DNA from: Acholeplasmataceae bacterium | GTDB lineage: Bacteria > Bacillota_I > Bacilli_A > ML615J-28 > CAG-698 | Assembly (NCBI GenBank): GCA_012840905.1 | Contig: DUVT01000299.1 | Span: forward strand, 1 to 5,768 | DNA length: 5,768 nucleotides | Direction of reading: 5' to 3' | In this document: piece after piece, positions 1-5,626 of the stretch | Layout of the letters: each line of letters starts with the position of its first letter | Position numbering within the stretch: position 1 is the first letter of the stretch | The notes under the pieces: generated by a model | What the model saw: only the letters and a program-made list of their open reading frames with translations | Told to the model about the DNA's origin: nothing | Database searches by the model: none | Program-made: the position numbers and the translations under genes

Positions 1-1037
1 AGAATACAAAGACAAAATTTATTCTAGTATTAGTCTTATTATTTGGTTTAGTTTTTGTTGGTTGTGCAGCTATGGATTCATATCCTAAAGAAAATCTCAT
101 AGATATAATTGATTCCCTTCCTAATGAAATTACTCTAGCAGACGAAATGAAAATACTTGCTGCTAGAGATCAGTATGATCAATTAAGTGAAGAAGAAAAA
201 GCTAGAGTTCACAATATAGATAAGTTAATTGCTTTAGAAAAGCAATTAAATGACTTGAAAGCAATTGATGGGGTAATTATGAAAATAAAAGCCCTACCTG
301 AAAATATTGTTTTAGCTCATAAAAGTTTAGTTGTTGGTGCTAGAGAAGCATATAATGAATTAAGCGAAGAACATAAAAAATTGATTACAAATATAGATAA
401 GTTAATTAATGCAGAGAAAAAAATTAGTGAATTAGAAAAAATTAAAAAAGACCAAACTGCAGCGAAAAAAGTACAAAATTTGATTATTAATTTACCTGCG
501 ATAGATGAAGTTACACTTGATGATGCAACAAATATTGAAAATGTGAGATCTGAATATAACAGTTTAACAGCGGAACAAAAAGAATATGTAACTAATTTGA
601 AAGTATTAGAAGAAGTAGAAGTAAAACTTGCAAGTCTAAAAGCTGCTGCTAAAGAAGCAGAAGATAAAGATAAAGCAAAGCAAGTAGAAAATATGATTGA
701 TTCACTTCCGAGTAAAATTACTTTAGAAGATAAAGAATCAGTAATGCTTACTAAATCTCATTATGATAATTTAACTGAAACACAAAAAAAATATGTTTCA
801 AATTATGATGTTTTACTTAATGCAATAGCTTCAATTGAAATGTTAGAAATGGCTCAAGCAGTTATTGATTTAATTGATGACTTACCCGAAAAAGTAACAT
901 TAGATGCTGAAGACGATATTAAAGAAGCACGAGAAGCTTATGAAGAACTAAGTGAAGAAATTAAAAAGTTAGTTAAAAATTATAACGATTTAGTTAAAAA
1001 AGAAGAAGAGTTAGCAAAAATAAAAGGACAAAATTAG
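1..1037 (+). CDS. Repeat-containing surface lipoprotein (5' end outside window)
   Basis: Probably a cell-surface lipoprotein anchored to the outer face of the membrane by a diacylglyceryl cysteine. The frame is open back to base 3, and codons 3-71 read as the end of a signal peptide: basic NTKTK, a hydrophobic stretch, then VFVG-C-AA with the lipobox cysteine at bases 63-65. The ATG at 72 lies just after this cysteine and has no Shine-Dalgarno, so it is an internal Met and the true start is upstream of base 1. The mature part is about 324 residues, rich in Lys/Glu, with no further membrane segment and no cysteine. It consists of five divergent helical repeats, each beginning with a 'sLP..iTL' motif and continuing to 'AR..Y..L...k..V.N...L...E'. 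Similar repeats recur in secreted proteins of Bacillota, often next to other surface domains, and I know no assigned activity. Binding, spacing or scaffolding is plausible but unproven. A terminator follows the stop directly, so it is the last gene of its transcript. Confidence 0.85.
   Translation, partial: NTKTKFILVLVLLFGLVFVGCAAMDSYPKENLIDIIDSLPNEITLADEMKILAARDQYDQLSEEEKARVHNIDKLIALEKQLNDLKAIDGVIMKIKALPENIVLAHKSLVVGAREAYNELSEEHKKLITNIDKLINAEKKISELEKIKKDQTAAKKVQNLIINLPAIDEVTLDDATNIENVRSEYNSLTAEQKEYVTNLKVLEEVEVKLASLKAAAKEAEDKDKAKQVENMIDSLPSKITLEDKESVMLTKSHYDNLTETQKKYVSNYDVLLNAIASIEMLEMAQAVIDLIDDLPEKVTLDAEDDIKEAREAYEELSEEIKKLVKNYNDLVKKEEELAKIKGQN
3..65 (+). other. Lipoprotein signal peptide end with lipobox
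   Basis: In-frame translation upstream of the internal ATG gives NTKTK, then FILVLVLLFGLVFVG, then Cys. This is the n-region tail, the h-region and a lipobox with Phe -3, Val -2, Gly -1 and Cys +1. Phe at -3 is less usual than Leu, Val or Ile but is tolerated in lipoproteins of low-GC Gram-positive bacteria. Signal peptidase II cleavage would occur before the Cys codon at 63-65. The first few codons of the gene are missing from the window. Confidence 0.8.
93..1022 (+). repeat. Five divergent ~59-71-residue protein repeats
   Basis: Approximate units, numbering residues from the Met at base 72, are 8-63, 66-122, 132-190, 203-258 and 262-317. The anchoring Leu-Pro pair is at residues 16, 75, 141, 212 and 271, so the spacings are 59, 66, 71 and 59. 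Each unit has a short helix ending in LP, an I/V-x-L turn, a central helix with A-R-x-x-Y or a similar motif, an L-(S/T)-x-E/T-x-K segment, a V-x-N or I-x-N motif, and a closing helix ending with E and hydrophobic residues. A small three-helix bundle per unit is the likely fold. Longer charged linkers (residues 122-131 and 191-203) separate units 2/3 and 3/4. Confidence 0.8.
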
Positions 1038-1069
1038 AAGAATCTTTCAAAAAAAAGATTCTTTTTTTT
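1038..1069 (+). terminator. Intrinsic terminator of the lipoprotein gene
   Basis: A 10-bp perfect stem starts right after the TAG stop: AAGAATCTTT (1038-1047) pairs with AAAGATTCTT (1054-1063) around a 6-nt loop. The T-run 1062-1069 completes the signal. It separates the lipoprotein gene from the tRNA promoter, which begins two bases later. Confidence 0.88.
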
Positions 1070-1070
1070 G

Positions 1071-1099
1071 TTGTAATATATGCATAAATGTGGTATTAT
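1071..1099 (+). promoter_or_regulatory. SigA-type promoter for tRNA-Asn
   Basis: The -35 is TTGTAA (1071-1076, 4 of 6 consensus) and the -10 is TATTAT (1094-1099, 5 of 6), separated by exactly 17 bp. The expected transcription start is near 1106, about 13 bases before the mature tRNA 5' end. The position directly after a terminator and before a tRNA supports it. Confidence 0.65.
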
Positions 1100-1118
1100 T
1101 AAGGTAGAATAATAAGGT

Positions 1119-1195
1119 GCCTCCGTAGCTCAGTTGGTTAGAGCACATGACTGTTAATCATGGGGTCACAGGTTCGAGTCCTGTTGGGGGCGCCA
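1119..1195 (+). tRNA. tRNA-Asn (anticodon GTT)
   Basis: A complete 77-nt cloverleaf. The acceptor arm GCCTCCG (1119-1125) pairs with TGGGGGC (1185-1191) using two G-U pairs, and G1192 is the discriminator. The D-stem is GCTC/GAGC. The anticodon stem CATGA/TCATG encloses the loop CTGTTAA, so the anticodon is GTT at 1153-1155 and decodes AAC/AAU. The T-arm ACAGG-TTCGAGT-CCTGT is canonical. The 3' CCA (1193-1195) is encoded, as is usual in Bacillota. It is a lone tRNA with no neighbouring tRNA in the window, and no clear U-run terminator follows it. Confidence 0.97.
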
Positions 1196-1228
1196 TTTAT
1201 TTATGTAAAGATTATAGTAGCATAAATC

Positions 1229-1267
1229 TACCTCCTATTCACTATAATAATATAGTGGTTGGAGGTG
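1229..1267 (+). promoter_or_regulatory. Long imperfect hairpin between tRNA and promoter
   Basis: The lower stem ACCTCC (1230-1235) pairs with GGAGGT (1261-1266), and the upper stem CACTATA (1240-1246) pairs with TATAGTG (1251-1257) around loop ATAA. The bases between the stems (TATT opposite GTT) give one A-U pair, one wobble, one mismatch and one bulge. No U-run follows, so this is not an ordinary intrinsic terminator. It ends 21 bases upstream of the -35 box of the next gene. It could be an operator palindrome in DNA, or an RNA structure at the 3' end of or within tRNA read-through transcripts. The inverted repeat is certain; its role is unknown. Confidence 0.5.
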
Positions 1268-1288
1268 TTATTAGGTAAAAGATTAATG

Positions 1289-1317
1289 TTTACAACCTAA
1301 ATATACTGTGATATAAT
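1289..1317 (+). promoter_or_regulatory. Strong extended -10 promoter of the three-gene unit
   Basis: The -35 is TTTACA (1289-1294, 5 of 6), the spacer is exactly 17 bp, and the -10 is a perfect TATAAT (1312-1317) preceded by the extended TG motif (TG at 1309-1310, one base before the -10). The predicted start is near 1324, giving a leader of about 30 nt with the ribosome site in it. A 6-bp inverted repeat, TTAGGT (1271-1276) and ACCTAA (1295-1300), brackets the -35 box and could be an operator, but this is weak evidence. Confidence 0.8.
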
Positions 1318-1342
1318 GCTATGGGTCTTAAATTGAGTAAAC

Positions 1343-1348
1343 AGGAGG
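1343..1348 (+). promoter_or_regulatory. Ribosome binding site AGGAGG
   Basis: A perfect AGGAGG lies 6 nt before the ATG at 1355 and fixes that start. It is also exactly complementary to CCTCCT at 1231-1236, in the upstream hairpin. That could matter only on transcripts entering from the tRNA side. Confidence 0.85.
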
Positions 1349-1354
1349 ATTTCA

Positions 1355-1870
1355 ATGTCGGAAAGAGAAAAGAAATTTACATATATATTAGTTGCACTTG
1401 CTGTTGTTGCAATTATAATAGTAATTTTAGTTAATGTTCCTTTAGGAGGAGATAAGGCTCGTATTCGTAGAGAATTTGGAAACTTAGAAAAAGAACATGT
1501 TTTTGAAACAATTACATATGACGAAGTATTTGAAAAAATAAATTCGGGTGAAACGTTTCAACTTTTTGTTGGCTCAAGTTTTACTGTAAATGATAAATCA
1601 TTTGCATACGAAGCTGACAAATTGGCGAAAGAATACAATCTTGAGACTATTTATTACTTGAGATTATATGAGTTAACAGAAACCCAAATTACTGACTTGA
1701 AAGTAGAAACAAGTAGTTATGTTGTATTTCCTTCACTTTTCTTATTTGAATTAGATGAAGATACTAATAAAAGTGTTGCATATAACATAAGTGGGTTAAA
1801 AGACTTAAAAGATTTCGGTAATAACTGGCAACTACTATTAACACAATATTTTGAAGAATGTTATAACTAA
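1355..1870 (+). CDS. Membrane-anchored thioredoxin-like protein lacking CxxC
   Basis: A 171-residue protein. The N-terminus is charged (SEREKK), followed by one hydrophobic helix (about residues 8-28), so it is probably a single-pass N-in anchor with the remainder outside the membrane. The outer part resembles the thioredoxin-fold family that includes PedC/BrcD-type bacteriocin accessory proteins. The pattern is a 'T-Y-D-E-V-F-E-K-I' helix, strand 'FQLFVGS' (68-74), helix 'FAYEADKLAKEYN' (83-95), strand 'TIYYL' (98-102), and 'VVFPSLFLFE' (123-132), with Pro126 at the usual cis-Pro position. Where the active CxxC should be, at about residues 74-80, the sequence is SSFTVND. The only cysteine is C169 near the C-terminus. 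It therefore cannot act as a classical disulfide oxidoreductase; a binding or chaperone role is more likely. It is the first gene after a strong promoter, 60 bases before the ABC exporter pair, and is probably cotranscribed with it. The fold assignment is from pattern recognition only and needs a profile search. Confidence 0.65.
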   Translation: MSEREKKFTYILVALAVVAIIIVILVNVPLGGDKARIRREFGNLEKEHVFETITYDEVFEKINSGETFQLFVGSSFTVNDKSFAYEADKLAKEYNLETIYYLRLYELTETQITDLKVETSSYVVFPSLFLFELDEDTNKSVAYNISGLKDLKDFGNNWQLLLTQYFEECYN

Positions 1871-1916
1871 AAAAAAACAGTTTTATATCTATTATTTTAG
1901 AAGAAATTAATATAAT

Positions 1917-1922
1917 GAGGAG
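1917..1922 (+). promoter_or_regulatory. Ribosome binding site GAGGAG
   Basis: GAGGAG lies 8 nt before the ATG at 1931 and supports that start. The 60-base gap before it has no terminator hairpin and no convincing promoter, so the ABC genes are most likely read from the promoter at 1289-1317. Confidence 0.75.
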
Positions 1923-1930
1923 AACTAATC

Positions 1931-3760
1931 ATGAAGAAAAAAGGAATGAGAGACCTTTTTAAATGGGCTGCTCCGCATATCCATTTAGTATTGGTTGTAC
2001 TATTCATTTCGATCATTAATCCTACATTATATTCATTCGTTCCTCAATTTATAAGATACGTAGTTGATTTCATATTGAAAGGTTCATCTGAAGGAAGTAC
2101 TACACTACCTTCTTTTTTAATTGAATTTTACAAAATTTTTGAAAATCAACTAACGCAAATTTTGATTGTAGGAATTACATTAGTACTATATCAAGCTTTC
2201 CGTGGCTTGTTAATGTTTATGAATGGATATTTTCGTGGGAAAGTTGCAGAAAATATTGCTTATGATATGAGAACAAAATTGTTCTCACACATTCAAAATC
2301 TGTCTTATTCATATCATAATAACGTTGATACAGGAGATTTAATCCAACGTTGTACATCTGATGTAGAGACAGTTAAATCATTTTTAAGCGCCCAATTACC
2401 GCAATTAATGTTTATTATTGCATCTATTGTAAGTGGTGCATTTCAACTTTATTTAATTAATTCAAAATTAATGTTTGTATCAATTATTGTAATGCCAATT
2501 ACATTAACAGCTTCAATAATTTATTTTAGTTATACAAAGAAAAAATTTGAAGAAATAGAAGAAGTTGAAGCATCAATGACTAGTGTATTACAAGAAAACA
2601 TTAATGGGGTAAGGGTAGTAAAAGCATTTGCGAATGAACCTTATGAGATTGAAAAATTCCATAAGGAAAGTTATAAATTTAAACGTGAAAGTCAAAAATT
2701 GAATAACCTAATTGCTCTTTACTGGGGAAGCAGTGATTTCATTACTGTATTACAGTATGTGATTACTTTAGGGGTAGCAATAACTATTGTACAAAGTGGT
2801 GCAATCTCAGAAGGTGATGTTATTGCAGCATTAATGTACATTGGTATGTTAGTTTGGCCAGTAAGGGGTCTTGGTAGAATAATAGGTGACTTTGGTAAAG
2901 CAACAGTTGCAAGTAGTCGAATACAAGAGATCTTAGATTTAGAAGACGACTATGTAAATGATGGTCACTTAACACCAGAAATTAAAGGAAATATTGAATT
3001 TAAAAATGTTTCATTTAAATTTAATGATACTAATCAAGAGGTGTTAAAAGACATAACATTTAAGATAAAGGCTGGAGAGACTGTTGCGATTGTAGGTAAA
3101 ACAGGAAGCGGAAAAAGTACAGTTGTTAACTTATTAGTAAGAATGCTAGAAGTTTCAAATGGAAATATATTTATCGATGGTGTTGATATAAAAGATATCA
3201 AGAAGAGTTGGATAAGAGAAAATATCGGAATTATTCTTCAAGATCCATTCCTTTATGCTACTACAATTTATGAAAATATTAAAATCGGCTTAGATGATGT
3301 TAATGAAGAAGAAGTTTATGAAGCAGCTAAAATCGCTGCAATTCATGATGACATTATGCAGTTTGAAGAAGGTTATAATACTTTAGTTGGTGAAAAAGGT
3401 GTTACATTATCTGGTGGTCAAAAGCAACGTATTGCGATTGCAAGAATGTTATTACTCAATAAACCAGTAATAATATTTGATGATTCGTTGTCTGCTGTAG
3501 ATACTTCAACAGACTTAGCAATCCGTAGAGCATTAGGAAATAATAGCTTAAATTTAACATCCATTATCATTACTCATAGAATTACAACTGCAAAAGAAGC
3601 TGATAAAATTATCGTCTTAGAAGATGGTGTAGTAGCTGCTGTTGGAACTCATGATGAGTTAAGTAAGCAAGAAGGCTTATATAAACAACTTTGGGATATT
3701 CAAGGTGCATTAGAAGAAGAATTCTTAGAGTTTATTAAGGGAGAAGCGACTCATGAATAG
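1931..3760 (+). CDS. ABC exporter half-transporter, degenerate-site subunit
   Basis: A 609-residue type-IV (ABCB-like) exporter half with an N-terminal membrane domain fused to an ATPase domain. Six hydrophobic segments lie at about 18-40, 76-98, 155-176, 179-200, 268-288 and 296-312. The ATPase domain begins near residue 353: A-loop aromatic F364, Walker A GKTGSGKST (389-397), Q-loop Q437, an intact LSGGQ signature (493-497), Walker B VIIFD ending at D517, D-loop SAVD (521-524) and H-loop H549. The residue after Walker B is D518 in place of the catalytic Glu, in the sequence FDDSLSAVD. This is the hallmark of the subunit whose own ATP site is degenerate in heterodimeric exporters of the BmrC (YheI), LmrC and TM287 kind. 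Its LSGGQ would complete the active site of the partner. There is no C39 peptidase domain at the N-terminus, so it is not a leader-cleaving bacteriocin exporter. Its end overlaps the partner gene by 8 bases. The substrate is unknown; drugs, lipids or peptides are all possible. Confidence 0.93.
   Translation: MKKKGMRDLFKWAAPHIHLVLVVLFISIINPTLYSFVPQFIRYVVDFILKGSSEGSTTLPSFLIEFYKIFENQLTQILIVGITLVLYQAFRGLLMFMNGYFRGKVAENIAYDMRTKLFSHIQNLSYSYHNNVDTGDLIQRCTSDVETVKSFLSAQLPQLMFIIASIVSGAFQLYLINSKLMFVSIIVMPITLTASIIYFSYTKKKFEEIEEVEASMTSVLQENINGVRVVKAFANEPYEIEKFHKESYKFKRESQKLNNLIALYWGSSDFITVLQYVITLGVAITIVQSGAISEGDVIAALMYIGMLVWPVRGLGRIIGDFGKATVASSRIQEILDLEDDYVNDGHLTPEIKGNIEFKNVSFKFNDTNQEVLKDITFKIKAGETVAIVGKTGSGKSTVVNLLVRMLEVSNGNIFIDGVDIKDIKKSWIRENIGIILQDPFLYATTIYENIKIGLDDVNEEEVYEAAKIAAIHDDIMQFEEGYNTLVGEKGVTLSGGQKQRIAIARMLLLNKPVIIFDDSLSAVDTSTDLAIRRALGNNSLNLTSIIITHRITTAKEADKIIVLEDGVVAAVGTHDELSKQEGLYKQLWDIQGALEEEFLEFIKGEATHE
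3738..3743 (+). promoter_or_regulatory. Ribosome binding site inside upstream gene end
   Basis: AGGGAG lies in the last codons of the first ABC gene, 9 nt before the ATG at 3753. The start overlaps the upstream TAG (ATGAATAG), so translation of the two subunits is probably coupled, which suits 1:1 assembly. Confidence 0.6.
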
Positions 3761-5588
3761 GTTTGAAGAAAAAGATTATAGTAATGAGAAGTTTAGTATT
3801 GGCGTTTGGAAAAAGATAATTAAGCTTGTTTTTAAGAAAAAGAAGCATGTTATCTTATTGATTATATTTGTAACAGGATTAGCAATTTTAGATATTCTAT
3901 ATCCGTTATTTAATAAATATGCTATTGAAACATTCTTTTCAGATGATCCAGACTTTTCTACAAAAGTTCCATTCTTAATAGGTTATACATTAATTGCTTT
4001 TGGATACTTTGTAACCGTTTGGGGCTTTATAAGAGCTGCAGGAAAAGTAGAAGTAGAAGTTGGTTATGAGTTAAGAGACGAAGCGTTTAAGAATTTACAA
4101 ATCTTACCGTTTTCTTATTATGACAAAACTCCTGCAGGTTGGATTATGGCACGATTAACTAGTGATTCAAGAAAACTAGCAACAATTATTTCTTGGGGGT
4201 TATTAGACTTACTTTGGGGAGCACTCTCAATGTTTGGAATAATTGTGGTAATGTTTATCTTAGAATGGCGTCTTGCACTTATAATTTTCTTCTTACTACC
4301 AATTCTTTTTATGGTAAGTATGTATTTTAGAAAAAAGATTTTACAAGCTTATAGAAAAGTTAGAAAGATTAACTCAAATATTACAGCAAGTTATAATGAA
4401 GGTATTTTAGGTAATAAGACAACTAAAACATTAACATTAGAACTAAAAAAAGAAAAAGATTTTAACAAACTTGCTAGCGATATGAAAAAAGAATCAATTA
4501 AAGCAGTTGTTAGATCGTCTATATTCTTTCCAGTTATTTTAGTTATTTCCTATACTGCTGTAATGTTAATTTTAAGAATTGGTGGCGGATTTATTATAAA
4601 AGCAGAACATGCATTTCATATTGCTGTTTTAGCAACATTCATTACTTATACTACAATGTTTTTTGAACCCGTAATGCAAGTTGCAAGAATCTTAGCAGAA
4701 CTTCAACAAGCACAAGCATCAGCTGAAAGAATAATTTCATTAATTGAAACTAAACCAGAAATATATGATACACCTGAGGTTGTAGAAAAGTATGGAACAA
4801 TTCTTGAACCAAAACGTGAGAACTTCGAACCTCTTGAAGGTGATGTTGAGTTTCAAAATGTAACATTCAGTTATAATGATAAGGAAATTATTTTAGAAGA
4901 TTTTAATTTAAAAGTTAATAAAGGAACATCAGTTGCCTTAGTTGGTGCTACTGGTAGTGGTAAAAGTACTATAGTAAATCTTATTTGTAGGTTTTATGAA
5001 CCAACAAAAGGTAGAATTCTAATTGATGGTAGAGATTATAAAGAACGTTCAATCACTTGGTTACATGATAACTTAGGCTACGTTTTACAAACTCCCCATT
5101 TATTTAACGGAACAATTTTAGAAAATATCCGTTATGGTAGACTTAATGCTACAGATGAAGAAGTAATTGAAGCTGCAAAGCTTGCTCATGTCGATGAAAT
5201 AGTTAAACAGTTGCCTGAAGGATATAATACAATGGTTGGAGAAGGCGGTTCAAAGCTAAGTGTTGGTGAAAGACAGCTAATTTCCTTTGCTAGGGCATTA
5301 GTTGCGGACCCAAAAATCTTAGTTTTAGATGAAGCTACTAGTTCAATTGATACCAAAACCGAAGAAATAATCCAAGAAGTTATCAAAAAAATCTTGAAAG
5401 GGAGAACTAGTTTCATTATTGCTCATCGTTTGTCTACTATAATCAATGCTGATTTAATCCTTGTAATTAAAGAAGGAAAAATTATTGAAAGTGGGACTCA
5501 CCAAGAGTTACTAGATAAACGTGGAGAGTATTTTGAACTTTATAAAAACCAATTTATTAATGAAAAGATAATGGCATCAGTAAAATAA
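3753..5588 (+). CDS. ABC exporter half-transporter, catalytic-site subunit
   Basis: A 611-residue ABC exporter half that pairs with the upstream gene product. Six hydrophobic segments lie at about 33-53, 73-95, 146-168, 171-191, 254-276 and 284-306. The ATPase domain begins near residue 364: A-loop Y374, Walker A GATGSGKST (398-406), Q-loop Q446, X-loop TMVGEGG (493-499), Walker B ILVLD ending at D526 with the catalytic E527, D-loop SSID, and H-loop H558. The signature is LSVGE (502-506), not LSGGQ. This matches the second subunit of heterodimeric exporters (BmrD/YheH, LmrD and TM288 kind). The active ATP site would combine this Walker A/B and E527 with the partner's LSGGQ, and the degenerate site would combine this LSVGE with the partner's D518. 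The gene order, degenerate subunit first and then catalytic subunit, matches bmrC-bmrD in Bacillus subtilis as I recall it. A strong terminator follows three bases after the stop codon, closing the operon. Confidence 0.93.
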   Translation: MNRFEEKDYSNEKFSIGVWKKIIKLVFKKKKHVILLIIFVTGLAILDILYPLFNKYAIETFFSDDPDFSTKVPFLIGYTLIAFGYFVTVWGFIRAAGKVEVEVGYELRDEAFKNLQILPFSYYDKTPAGWIMARLTSDSRKLATIISWGLLDLLWGALSMFGIIVVMFILEWRLALIIFFLLPILFMVSMYFRKKILQAYRKVRKINSNITASYNEGILGNKTTKTLTLELKKEKDFNKLASDMKKESIKAVVRSSIFFPVILVISYTAVMLILRIGGGFIIKAEHAFHIAVLATFITYTTMFFEPVMQVARILAELQQAQASAERIISLIETKPEIYDTPEVVEKYGTILEPKRENFEPLEGDVEFQNVTFSYNDKEIILEDFNLKVNKGTSVALVGATGSGKSTIVNLICRFYEPTKGRILIDGRDYKERSITWLHDNLGYVLQTPHLFNGTILENIRYGRLNATDEEVIEAAKLAHVDEIVKQLPEGYNTMVGEGGSKLSVGERQLISFARALVADPKILVLDEATSSIDTKTEEIIQEVIKKILKGRTSFIIAHRLSTIINADLILVIKEGKIIESGTHQELLDKRGEYFELYKNQFINEKIMASVK

Positions 5589-5590
5589 GA

Positions 5591-5626
5591 AAAGAGGAAC
5601 TAAATTGATTTAGTTTCTCTTTTTTT
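5591..5626 (+). terminator. Intrinsic terminator of the ABC operon
   Basis: A stem of about 14 bp: AAAGAGGAACTAAA (5591-5604) pairs with TTTAGTTTCTCTTT (5609-5622), with one G-U wobble and a TTGA loop. The T-run covers 5620-5626. It starts three bases after the TAA stop. Confidence 0.9.

Noticed and set aside
1229..1267. Hairpin as an intrinsic terminator of the tRNA gene
   Set aside because: Neither strand has a T-run after the stem, so the standard terminator criterion fails; it is kept as a structure of unknown role.
1286..1300. Tiny frame ATG-TTT-ACA-ACC-TAA after GGAGG at 1261
   Set aside because: It has four codons, its spacing from the GGAGG is too long, and it overlaps the -35 box; it is not a credible leader peptide.
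1911..1916. Perfect TATAAT just before the first ABC gene
   Set aside because: No acceptable -35 lies 16-18 bp upstream (TCTATT at 17), and the resulting start would fall at or beyond the Shine-Dalgarno, leaving no usable ribosome site.
1931..3760. Bacteriocin-processing (C39 peptidase) ABC transporter
   Set aside because: The protein goes straight into the first membrane helix near residue 18; there is no N-terminal Cys/His peptidase domain.
5186..5416. 76-codon minus-strand frame inside the second ABC gene
   Set aside because: It lies opposite the signature-Walker B-H-loop coding region of a clear gene and its sequence shows no recognisable domain; it is a shadow frame.
1..5588. Mycoplasma-type code (UGA = Trp)
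   Set aside because: The Trp positions I checked are TGG (for example W158 of the small protein and W12 of the first ABC subunit), and the long frames contain no in-frame TGA.
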